Source: Capronia americana (taxonomy: Eukaryota > Ascomycota > Eurotiomycetes > Chaetothyriales > Herpotrichiellaceae). Taken from it: a DNA stretch of 64,000 bases. The position numbers and the translations under genes are program-made. The notes under the pieces are model-generated. The model was not told the origin of the DNA. It saw only the letters and a list, made by a program, of their open reading frames with translations, and searched no databases. The stretch is from the NCBI GenBank assembly GCA_016110215.1, contig JADWQD010000019.1, positions 248,001-312,000 of the forward strand, written 5' to 3'. Position 1 is the first letter of the stretch, and every line of letters begins with the position of its first letter. Below, in pieces: positions 11,001 to 20,352 of this stretch.

Positions 11001-11377
11001 TGCACGTCAGCTCGGTGGTGCCTAACAAGGTCCGGCCTGACGATTCAGGACTCAGGGGCGTTCTCCTTCCTTTCCAGGTTTTTGCCGTCATCCTGGCGTC
11101 GAAAGAGGGGTGGGAAAAGGGAGCCAAGAAGCGGTCATTCTTGCCCGTCAAGATAGAACTTGTCGACATGGATAAACAGATGCTCGTGGTCCGTGCCGTC
11201 GGTCCACCGAGCGACGACTATACGCAACAAGGGCCGATCGATCTTGCTCCCAAGAACGATAAAAGTCACGAAGATCGCGCCCTTGCGGAGCAGCTTATTT
11301 CGCCCCTTTTGCGCGACAAGCCGGCCTACAAGGAAATCAATTATGTGAAGGACTCTGCCTCCCATGCCACAGTCTGA
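8096..11377 (+). CDS. cyt-4: Mitochondrial RNase II-family exoribonuclease (CYT-4/DSS1-like)
   Basis: 1093 aa, single exon, from the ATG at 8096. The first 30 residues are Arg/Ser-rich with hardly any acidic residue (MLASRSRPAALSRSRLP), followed by a cleavage-like RRSFTTV, as in mitochondrial presequences. The RNB-type core runs from about residue 550 to 900. The distal arginine motif is present (HLWISNPLRRYTDLMALW), but the acidic catalytic block reads VDTGEAVVREDG (residues 561-572) rather than the usual xDxxxxxDxDD pattern. Yeast DSS1, with the SUV3 helicase, forms the mitochondrial degradosome, and Neurospora CYT-4 is needed for mitochondrial RNA splicing and processing. Membership of this RNB branch is clear from the long, degenerate N-terminal half and the C-terminal RNB features; catalytic competence is in doubt. 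Confidence 0.88.
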   Translation: MLASRSRPAALSRSRLPYVCPECQTSALLAAFLLSSQSERPSYSQRRSFTTVDRRSASVVTSQPIPDRSNSAIRNHLRAWAVENQRKKKQEAENAGGDSNKLKRLAALPNSLFIEDASSTDDTLVDDEAAGEEDLVETWEDGVQAGWHETYSPGDVIWWRPGRHTTFAKPQLALYLGALGWQRQYMLADGRWIVEKARGQPSPACKGFASKKEVDQIRRHLPVKPLETSKHDYDMPLGYSFAGDLPAAAAEPLMARFAQLVEAMSTWHRENVALLDSLYDRIADEERYIALQFPEVVTKFLGVDYDKVPPAALLTIFRTLQRKLVSVVAIRKQTYYPSATVSFTPKRLAKSFDQVCEWAREYQESAADAAMGKDVAAALDSNPLSAFVAKARRIILKSRALRSPTTIGSLGPSSIQGGIVDGKVFRQDNEETFTENDRMFIAFLWDCYIRYPFPDNNRNMAIASLILRAVGAYPKLRLDANMGRLLLQELGILPPWFLQSDHNITLELPHGRAGPELKRVYNEASKFCDDSGIASTLDPHLLGDSMASLRQDLGDLPVYCVDTGEAVVREDGFSIEPNPKIPGTYWLHGHTAHPSAFIGPDHIMAQRARLLTQGIFHHGRVARMLPEKFCYALSLRSGAPALTVSTLLTEEGDVLDVKIRPTTLRNVIFLSDPAVEHVLEKPKYEAATISLGISGAVNFESLQQASAADIETVKKYLPDIQLLQKLLLAREERRKKEVAVVPDWEVQGSLSNMSYAYIFGSHYDEDDLFRSRQYQGDPAMRIKVSRYMRINRVSEMGKFVTVTALLGDLMSESAGKWFGDRNMPGVFFGSSYAPDYPPEKLNKLKRGENAEYPMGKFSTSPIEHVHKNHKSHLWISNPLRRYTDLMALWNVDRYLQAEADGLVGPGQSADKLDMPITTKICEDFIANDGPKMYQWAVQLSRTERLHWVIQALFRAFHFKELELPEVWDLHVSSVVPNKVRPDDSGLRGVLLPFQVFAVILASKEGWEKGAKKRSFLPVKIELVDMDKQMLVVRAVGPPSDDYTQQGPIDLAPKNDKSHEDRALAEQLISPLLRDKPAYKEINYVKDSASHATV

Positions 11378-12486
11378 TCGTTTGGAGGCCGCCAGGTGGA
11401 TTCGGACACCAAAGCAGCAGCTTTGCGCGGTACAGTAGATGAGACCAGGATGAAATTCTTGTCAGCGTCGACGAGGAATTTCCAGTCCATGCTGGGGCGT
11501 TGTGTGATACGATTGATGTATGACTATAGAGACTCACATCCTTTTGTGCTGTGTCTTCTTGAGGCTCCTGCCACTCATGGCCCAGGCACTCCGACCCCTG
11601 GGCATCACGAACTCGTCACGAACGAATCATACCCCATAGACTTTGGCGCATCACCGGCTCCGAGTTTGTGCCCTGGCAGTCGTCCAATTTCCCTCCTCCG
11701 TTGCACTCTTTCATCTTGACTACTGCCACTTCAGACGTTTCGAGATATAATGCTACGAATTGATAGCTATGCCAGTTCCTCAATTGTCCTAGGGCTCGGC
11801 CAGCATCATTGTCAAACCTGGCGAGCCTCGTCGTGGACGACCCCGCTGGATTCGCATGTGGCAAGAGTCTGGACCCTGTCGTTTCGGGAACACGTCGGGC
11901 TAATCAATTCTCATCGACGTGCTCTAAGGAGACGAAGTCGTTCAGAGAGCTGACTATGGGTACAAGCCCTCTGTCGCAGAATCTTGGTCACCGCCAACAG
12001 TAGACCGGCGTATGGAGAGTCGATCATGATCGCGCTGCACTTCTGTGTGACCGGTGCCTGTCTCGCCAGATGGCGTTGGCAAGATGAAGCTGAGCCTGCC
12101 GTCCCACGCGTTTCCTATATGCATCACGCACATTCAGATCCAGCGATTTGCTGCTGCTCTCAGCCCAGGACAAGCCAACTTCTGGCTCGGGGCTTGCCAC
12201 GTTCACACCTCGCAAGCTACTTACAACAGCACGCCTCACCAAGCCAATTGGACATGAAGCGACCGTTCAGCTGAGCGACGTGACCGCATTTGAAGGGCAT
12301 TCTCAGCCAGCCCTCACCTTTCCCGACCTTTACTCTGCTGCACTATCCATTTCTCCTCAAGTCACTGTCCTATCAGCTCGATGCCCGGGCCGGTTGGCAA
12401 ATGCCTATATAAACCATGGTTTGACCAAGAGAGAGTTTCTTGCTGCGAGGTCCTGAGAGCCTGTGACACATCAGAACATCCTCAAC
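11378..12486. promoter_or_regulatory. Upstream region of the amino-acid oxidase gene
   Basis: 1.1 kb between the RNase stop and the oxidase start. It holds a good TATA box, TATATAAA at 12406-12413, 74 bp before the ATG. The remaining short open frames look random. Confidence 0.6.
12406..12413 (+). promoter_or_regulatory. TATA box of the flavin amine oxidase gene
   Basis: TATATAAA lies 74 bp upstream of the ATG at 12487. A strong TATA element suits an inducible gene, in contrast to the TATA-less housekeeping spacer at 7806-8095. Confidence 0.6.
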
Positions 12487-14506
12487 ATGAGCACGGAATC
12501 TACCTCTCTCCGTGCGGCATATGCAAAGCATATTTTAAACCATCAGGTCCTCGAGACATTGAACAGAAACCGCAATACACATTATGGCGTGCTCCCCGAG
12601 CCCCCTGACCTCCCACTGGATTCTGGGAAGCCGTATGACGGTCGCATCTGCATCATTGGAGCTGGTGCAGCAGGGCTCTACGCCGCAATGATGCTAAAAT
12701 ATCTGGGGATTACGAATGTCGACATCTTCGAGGCCAGTGACCGGGTCGGAGGCCGCCTATTTACCAAAGGCCTTTCTGGGGGTGACGACTATCACAACTA
12801 CTACGATGTAGGGGCCATGAGGATCCCACAGATTGCTTGGATGAAGCCGTAAGTCTCCGCCCCTGACGATGAAACCCCTTGAAATCAGGACTCACACGAA
12901 TCCGGGCAGTGTTCTCGACTTCATCGACCATCTTGGCCTCCAGTCCAGTAGGCAAGAATATGTGTATAGCAACGACGATGTTCCAAGTTCTTACTGGTAC
13001 CGAAGCAAGCCGGTAGTGTAAGGCCACCTCTTATTGATTCTCGCATGATCTGGTCCGCTTACCGTTCGCAGCGATCCGAAGTTCCAAAATTTCATGGGAC
13101 CCGTTGTTGCCGGCTTGACTCGGAACTTCGACCTCGCTTTCGCGAACTGGCTGGAAACCAACAATGACAATTACTCTACGAGGAGTTTTCTCATGGCAGG
13201 ACCTCAGGACAAGGACCATCCTGAATATAGTGCCCCAATCCCTCAGTGAGTGTTCCCCCAGCCGGTCGTCAATGCATTTCTACTCACGCTGTTGCGGACA
13301 GTTGGAACTACGAAGACACAGCGACCGCTGAGATCTACGACACGTGAGGACTTCCCTCTCGTCCCCTCTCATCTGCTAAACCTCGATAGGTCAACCGGGT
13401 TGTTCGACCAATCTATCACCGAGACACTCATAGATTATGCCGACTTCCAGGCTGCAAAGGATAGTAAATGGTGGCGTGTTGATGGGGGTATGCAGAGAGT
13501 GGCCGAGGCCATGCAGAGCCATTTACACTCGACCGACTGGCCTGAACCTGGCTCAAGGGCGATTAAGGTCACGACAGGGTCTCCTGTGACAGCATTGTCG
13601 CATGACAAACAAGCGAAGAAGATGAGCGTGACTGTTGCCGGCGGCCAGGCTGTTGAATACGACATGGTCTTCAACACCGCACCCATGGGGCCCTTGCAAC
13701 GAATGGACCTTCATGGCCTGGGCCTCCCTGACAGAATCCTGACCGGTATCCGTTCCTTGAGCTACGACCGTGCGACCAAAGTTGTGATCCGGTTTACGAA
13801 ACCTTGGTGGTGTGCGGCACCTCCCCCCAAGATCTATGGCGGCGTATCTCAGACCGATCTTCCCATCAGCAACGTCGTCTATCCTTCCTGGAATGACGGT
13901 CCCGACCACCCGGCAGTGCTCATGGTATCGTACTCGTGGGCGCAGGATGCTACTCGTATGGCGTCTTTGGTGCGGGATTACGCGGCCGTGGCGCCGGAGA
14001 AAGACGACCCCATCGTCACCCTCTGCCTGCAGAACCTGGCGATGCTTTGGAAGGATCGCATCAAATCGGCGGACCTTTTCAAGGACCTCTCTGACATGTA
14101 CATGACCCATCATGCCTGGGCGTGGGAGAACGACCCGTACACCGGCGGCGCTTTCGCACTCTTTGGGCCGGGCCAGTTCAAGAACCTCTACCCGGACTTC
14201 CTCCGGCTCCAATGCGACGGCCGCTTTGCCATGTGTGGGGAGGCGCTCAGCGCCCATCACGCGTGGATCGCCGGCGCCTTTGACAGTGTCTACATCAAGA
14301 TGTACCAGTTTTTGGTCGCCAACCGCCGGATCAAAGACATCGCCAAGCTATACAGCTCGACGTGGTTCGGAGCCGGGAAGGACGCACACTCCGAAGAGAT
14401 GGACGAGTTTCTGATGAAGCACATCGTCGCTCTGGAATTTCCCACTCGACAGGACGGCGAGGGGAGCGAACACCAGCAAGCCATAGTGCAGGATATGGCC
14501 AAGTGA
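12487..14506 (+). CDS. Flavin L-amino-acid oxidase / monooxygenase (amine oxidase family)
   Basis: Five exons, join(12487..12848, 12910..13017, 13072..13245, 13302..13343, 13390..14506), 600 aa. Every junction is GT/AG and all phases add up. The start is the ATG in context CCTCAACATGAGC. The FAD-binding Rossmann motif is GAGAAG at residues 58-63, with E82 in IFEAS and the amine-oxidase motif DRVGGRL just after it, then DVGAMRIP. The C-terminal FAD/substrate part has GGAFALFGPGQF and GEALSAHHAWIAGAFDS. These are hallmarks of the LAAO / tryptophan- and phenylalanine-2-monooxygenase group; family members either oxidise L-amino acids to keto acids or decarboxylate them to amides. Sequence alone does not say which. 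There is no signal peptide, so it is probably cytosolic. It converges on an amidase gene 940 bp away. Confidence 0.9.
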
Positions 14507-15446
14507 TTTTCACTCGGAAAGACAGCAGAACGTTCACGATAGGGGTTGAAGTGACGGGGCAGATGAAGACGGACGGTCTCCGCTCGGTCTTTTATGGAAA
14601 GACCCCGCGCAAAGTCTCCTTGCCAGATCCATCAGATGCAATGAGAGCAAACGGAGCAAACTGAGCAAGACCCCCTCCCTACTCTGAGATACTATATGGC
14701 ATACGACGTCGAGGACACATAGGTACCGACTGTACCGGGGAGTTCCATCGAGAGTCTCATTATCTAGTACCAGGCAGTCCAGTTGGCGATACCATCGGAA
14801 GGGGATAGATAAGTACGTCCTGTAGCTTGATTGCGACTTGCGACTTGCGACTTGGGACATGAGACTCAAGTCTCCCTCTCGCTGTACTTTAGACTGATGA
14901 CACTGATGGACTCGACTGGACTGGACGAGACAGGCACTGCTCCATCCATACTCTCCATCCGTATGTATTCGGTGATTGGCATCGGCATAACATGCCATGT
15001 ACAGTAAATATGTGCAGTATGCAGAGTAAATGTGTCCTTTTTACGTACAATGCGCTAACATATACGACTTGATGCAGTGGTCAAAGTACTCTCCTCGTCT
15101 GTCAGAGGTCTTCTGTTCTGCTTTGGTCTCTTCTCTAGGCCGGCGAACTGGACTGAGCCGGGCGGGACTGGCTCTTGTGGTAGGCTGATTCTTCCGCATG
15201 GGAAGTAGGATACTGTAGTATCCTCGATATGCATGCCATGCGGCTTTCATCCTGTTGACGTTTTCTCCAGTAAGCCGTCCCTGGCCTTTTAGGCTGACCC
15301 CAACTTCATCTGTCCGTGGTCCTCGATTTCAAATCCACTGCTTTTAGCCCGTCGACCACGGCTGCCCATTCTTCTGTAACCAACACATGGCCATTACTGA
15401 TATGCACGCAGATATGTACCACCCAGCACTCACTCTGTTGACCATC
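14507..15446. other. Convergent 3' region, oxidase / amidase
   Basis: 940 bp between two converging stop codons, so long 3' UTRs or antisense overlap are possible. It contains three tandem TTGCGAC copies at 14831-14851. I see no gene. Confidence 0.5.
14831..14851 (+). repeat. Tandem TTGCGAC x3
   Basis: Three perfect 7-bp copies followed by a partial one (TTGGGAC), in the 3' region between the oxidase and amidase genes. Probably simple slippage. Confidence 0.7.
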
Positions 15447-17295
15447 CTACCATATCTTCTTCGGATCTACCTCTACCTTGCTCTTCCTCGCCTCATCCAA
15501 CTGCTCCACCTCGGGTAAATTCTCCACATCAAGATGTTCGTACACGGTGCCACTCTCCGCCAGCGAGTCCGTCACGACCTTCATATACGCCAACACCTTC
15601 TCCTCTGTCAACCGTCTCCCCACGATTTGGACCGCGATGGGGAGCCCCGCCATCTCCTGGGCGTTGTAGTATTTATACGCGCCCTTTTCGATGCCATTGG
15701 CGGGCTTGAATGCCCGGGGTAAAGCATCCTTTTGAACATCGACTTTCGAGACTGGTAATATCCCTGCCGAGTAGTCCAACAGATTCCATAGGAATGTATA
15801 TCCACAACTGCTGACCGCCTCCTTCATGCAGCCATGGGGTAGCGCGGGCGTGGCATTTCCGGGACACAGAATGAAATCAAAGCTTTGCTCCGGCGCGTTC
15901 AGCCAGTTGAACCAGGTCTCCCGGAACTTCTCCCGCTTGGCAACCCATTTCCAATTTTCAAACGCAGAAAGCGGGTGGAAGTACCGCAATATCTGGGCCC
16001 AAACAGGATCCCGCTTGACGTATTTCGTGAAGAGATACCACAGATACTTGACCGGACGGGGCAGCGCCATGTAAAAGTTGATCTGTGCAGCTCCCGGATC
16101 GTTGGTCTCTCCTGTACGAAAGAAGGATTTGTATGTTTTGCCGCCGTCGGCGCAGAGGAGGGTTGCTGCGATCTCAAGGCCTAGGGCGGGCGTGGCGGTC
16201 GCGGGAAACGAGGAAACGGGAATAGGGACTACTTCATGGCCGGCGGAGCGGAGGGCGGAGGCTGTAATGTCGAGTCCGCGCGCGATGGCGGGTGCTGGGG
16301 CGCATACGCCGTCGGTAACCATCAGGCCGACGCGGAGGGGTTTCTGCTCCAGGGCGGCGTCGTAGACCTCTTGTCTCCAGGGAAGAGGGTGGACGGTATA
16401 ATCCACCTCCCAGGGTTTCATGCCGATGAACACGCGGGTGAAGTAGGTCAGGTCGTCCAACGTTCTCGCCATGGGGGAGAAGACGCTGGGAATTCCTTCC
16501 TGACCGGGCATGGACGTGTTCATGCCCACCTTCGGCCACCGGCCCGTGCTGCATCGCAGGGAATTGATGCCGCTCCACGCAGCAGGGGCGCGCACTGAAC
16601 CGGCCACATCACTTCCAATGCCGATGCGACTCCCGTTCAACGCTAGCAGAGCTCCTTCTCCGCCCGTGCTCCCGCCCGGGGAATACTTCGGATTGTGAGG
16701 GTTGCGACACACGCCCCATAGATCATTGGTACTCTCGAAACTCAGCAAGGTAATGGGCAGTGCCGTCTTGACATGCGGTATAGCGCCCGCCCTTTTCAGA
16801 AGCTTCACCATGACTCCATCCTCGGCGTATGGTTTGAACACATTCCGCGAGTAGCCGACACTGACATCGAAGCCGCCCACCGCAATGCTATCCTTCAAGG
16901 ACACGGGGATCCCGGCGAGCGGACCCTTGAGATTCACATCCTTTTCGTCTCTGGCCCAGGACTCGGCCTCTGGGAGAAGCAGCTCCGTCACGCAATTCGT
17001 GCGCGCGTGTGCAATGGAAGTGGTCTTGCCGTACGTCCTCAGAATGTCAATGGGCGATAAGCTGCCGGAGTGGACATCGCTGACGAGCTGGGAAATGGGC
17101 GCGGAGAGGATCGACCGTTGTGAGGCTGTGAGGGGCCCGGTGTACTGCTCGGGAAGCGAGGCGAAGCGGGCATCGCGTTGGCGCTGCTTGATCACGCTGG
17201 GCGGAGAGTGTCAGTCGGGCATTCTGCACTGAGCGGAGGGATTGTGTTGCTTACCAGGCCCGGCGATGCTCGAAGTAATCAAATGGCGGATACAT
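15447..17295 (-). CDS. Amidase-signature hydrolase
   Basis: Two exons, complement(join(15447..17196, 17255..17295)), 596 aa. The 58-bp intron is GTAAGC...CCCAG and the phases match. The start MYPPFDYFEHRRA follows an in-frame TAG. The amidase-signature Ser-cisSer-Lys triad is visible: K115 (SLKDS), S190 (GGSTGG) and S214 (GSDVAGS). The spacings of 75 and 24 residues equal those of fatty-acid amide hydrolase. The family hydrolyses primary amides such as acetamide, indoleacetamide and fatty amides. The enzyme has no signal peptide. The neighbouring amino-acid oxidase/monooxygenase and Zn2Cys6 regulator hint at an arylacetamide or similar substrate, which is inference. An open 51-codon frame upstream (an ATG near 17455) could be an alternative first exon, but I found no clean in-phase donor. 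Confidence 0.9.
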
Positions 17296-17638
17296 CTCGG
17301 CGGTCTACATAGTAAAATCCGCCAGAGGCCGGGATATGGTCAATATGTACTGAGGCGTGTAGGTCACGCTGTCTGTGGTGAGGGTGAGGAGATGAGCGAC
17401 GCTGGTCGCCAGACGAGAACCATTCGGCAGCTCGCTTGCGCCTTCCTCTTGCGGCATGGTGCGAGATATGAGATGGATATGAGATGGAAGTGAGTAGGAT
17501 GTGAGTTAGATGTGAGTTAGTTATAAGATAGTTATAATTTATGGTATAGTAGGATATACGTCAAGCGAATATCCGACATGCGTCCTCTCTCTCTCTCTCC
17601 ACCTTAATGATGGTGGCTTATATTGCAACTTGTGTCAC
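17296..17638. promoter_or_regulatory. Amidase promoter / regulator 3' region
   Basis: 343 bp between two same-strand genes. It is AT-rich around 17520-17560 with GATGTGAGTTAG-type near-repeats (about 17498-17520). A CT dinucleotide run lies at 17585-17600, next to the regulator's stop codon. Confidence 0.5.
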
Positions 17639-20352
17639 TTACCCAGCCCAAAGCCAATGCTGACCCTGGCCATCTCCCCTCAACGGCCCTGTCGTCGCCA
17701 TGCCTGTGATCGCTGCATTATTTTGAGGGTGCTCCATGATCCCTTCGTTCGTCATTGAGCCGTCGTAGTAGTGGCTATGAGCGGCTTGTTCCTCTGCAGA
17801 ACTGTGTGCTGCTTTCATGAGTGTCGTCTCCGTCGTCATCTGTGACGGCCTCCTGGAAGATGGCCTTATGTTCTGCTGAGATTGGTCGCTTGTAGGAGAA
17901 GGAATCCTCGACCGAGGCGGTGATTGACGTCTTGTCTGGCCATCACCCAGCTGCTCACTTCGAAAAACTCGACCATCATAAGGAGCGGGTGTCTCCATTG
18001 TCCATGCACCCGCCGGCAATGCCAACGGGGGGTGAAGGTCATAAAACATCGGCTGCACATTGCCGTCAAGGGCAATGTTGCCTTCGGACTGAAACTGAAA
18101 CTGCCACCAGTCGTCATATAACGGCGGCGCATATACCATTGGCGGGTGAACCCAGTGGTAACCCGGATGGTATTCTCCTAGGTTGTCAGAATGACCCGGC
18201 ACATATTGTGTCTCAAAGAACCCTGTCTGCCCAGTGAAGGTGGACGCGCCACTCTGCGGGAACGGCTGCGATTCTACACCCTGAGATGCCGGAGGCTCTT
18301 GGGGAGGGGCAGACGTGGCACTGTCGAAAGACAGGGTCTGAGGATAAGGATCGACCTGGCCAACAGGCCAGGCCGGTGTCTGTAGGGGTGGTTCGGAAGC
18401 TTCTGGCCCCACGTCGGATTTTACTCTTTTGCGGCGTCGACCACCTTCGCCCACGTGCGACCTCTTGCCGCGTTTGAGTGCCGGAGTAACGCCTTTCACT
18501 CTTCGGGCATGCTGTGACATACGGGAAGAGGAAGGGTGTGAGACGTTGGCGATATCCGTGGCCGCAATATCTGGCAGATCTGACGCAGTGAAGGCTCCCG
18601 TGGCACCCCTAGGCTGCTGAACCAGCTCATCGATGTCTTTTAAGATCTTATCAAGCGATTCTGCGGCTGACCGGGCGAATCTGGAGGTCTGTGCGGTGTT
18701 CGCAAGATCCTTGAAGATCCTCGATCCCATTTCGATGCGCTCCTTATCCGAGTCCAGATCGCTTTCTCGGCGGAGTTTGGCAATGCCCAGCATGGAGGCG
18801 GCACAGAAGAGCCCGAAGCACCGTGGCCAACTTGAAGCTGTACCCGCAGCATCTAGTCCGTAAGCATAGTCGAAAATTTCAACGGTCGATCGTAGACTGC
18901 CTAACAAATCTTCGTAATAGCTCCGCGCAGCTGGCTTGCGCAGATCCTGGAGCCGTCTTGACAGCGACATCCCGCCGGATGTCGATCGTAAGATTTGGCA
19001 GTACAGAACCATCAACACCAATTGTACATCGACATGATGTTGCGCAACGGCAGATAGCGCGGCCGCCGGCAGTCCACTCCGGGGTAGGGACGGCAGCCCT
19101 GAACGGTGTTGCTGGAGTCGAGTCAATTCAGATTCTAACAATGTTTCTCGGTCCTCCCAAGATGTGGGTCCATCATCTTCGTCTTGGTGAACGTGGTTCA
19201 AAAGTTCCGTCATATGAGCCGTCAAGTCGAGGACATATTGCTTGGGCCCCTCTACTCTGGGCTGTGCTTCCAGGTCTGTGGGCATGGGGACACGGTGTGT
19301 AGGGTCGATGCTCGGGCGGCGACCAAGTAGGAAGCTGAGCTGAACGTCCAGGTCTACAAACAGCCACCAAAGGTGGCGGCTAGGTTGTGAGTCCCATGTG
19401 GATGCTGAGTTGGCATGTTCTTTCACTGAATTCCATTAGCTGAGACCACCAGTCGAGACAGGCATGGTCATGCTTACAGCCAAAGAGCTCTGCATCTCGA
19501 ACAAGGCTCCCAAACGCCGACCAAGCCTGCGTAGAGTGACCACTTGCGAGCAGGTCTCGCACAAAGCAGTATTTTGCATATAACCGTTGGAGGGGAGGCG
19601 AAAGTTGGACGCTCAGGTCAAGTCCTGTCTGTCCGCCGACCGCCGGGTACGATGCAGATGCAGTTTCAGGCCGTGGACTCTCCACGCCGAACATTTGTAC
19701 ATACTCAGTGGAGTCTATAAAGTTCTTGGACTGCCCTTCAGCAGGAAATAGTTCTTTGAACTGGGAGGGGATTAGTATTCCCGGGAGACAGGAGATGTTC
19801 GAAAACGTCAATCCTTACCTCGTTCACACTTCGGGCCAACGAGAACACGCCGTAGAAGTCATTATGTGGGCCGGCAACGGCATGGCTCAGCCCGACCATG
19901 TTGTCTTCCGCCTGCCAGACGGTCTCTGGTCGAGCACTAGAACTGCCGAACCATCCGTGGTTCGAGCTTGAAGGAGAGCCCTTGACACGCTGCCCTCGTT
20001 GTCAGCAATGACCGTGCGAGCAATCTCAGATCTCGCAGTATACTGACCATGTCGCTCTCACCGCGACGGGTAGGCGGATTTAGGTAGTAACAACGCGGCT
20101 TCTGTCGTTTGCTTAGGCAGGTTGTACAGGGCATGCCGCCGGAACACTAAAACGTTGGTTAGTGGTACAGCCATGTGCCTCCGACATTCAACCACATACT
20201 TTGGACTTGCTGTCACGGCAAGGCTTGCAGGAGTTTGCGCGCCGGCTGGTTCGGATATCTGAAGGTCGCGGTGAAGAGAGAAGTGGAGATCGAGGTGGTG
20301 ACTGTTGAGGTGAGGGACGAGGTGAATGCTTCAGTACAGGCGAAGCTGACAT
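17639..20352 (-). CDS. Zn2Cys6 transcription factor with fungal-specific regulatory domain
   Basis: Five exons, complement(join(17639..19425, 19478..19760, 19819..19989, 20048..20146, 20200..20352)), 830 aa, with all phases consistent. The first intron splits the zinc cluster: C42-x2-C45-x6-C52-x5-C58-x2-C61-x8-C70. After it come an Arg/Lys-rich linker and a short disordered region. The middle homology region is marked by PSRHLWWLFVDLDVQLSFLL and GRRPSIDP near residues 250-277. The C-terminal half is Pro/Gln/Ser-rich with aromatic residues, as in activation domains, and has a basic patch (KRGKRSHVGEGGRRRKRVK) that could be a nuclear signal. It probably regulates the adjacent amidase and oxidase genes, which is inference from linkage. 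The donor of the intron at 19990-20047 is the weaker GTCAGT. Confidence 0.88.

Noticed and set aside
17299..17455. Open frame before the amidase start as an additional first exon
   Set aside because: It ends in an in-frame TAG directly before the chosen ATG, and no standard donor joins in phase.
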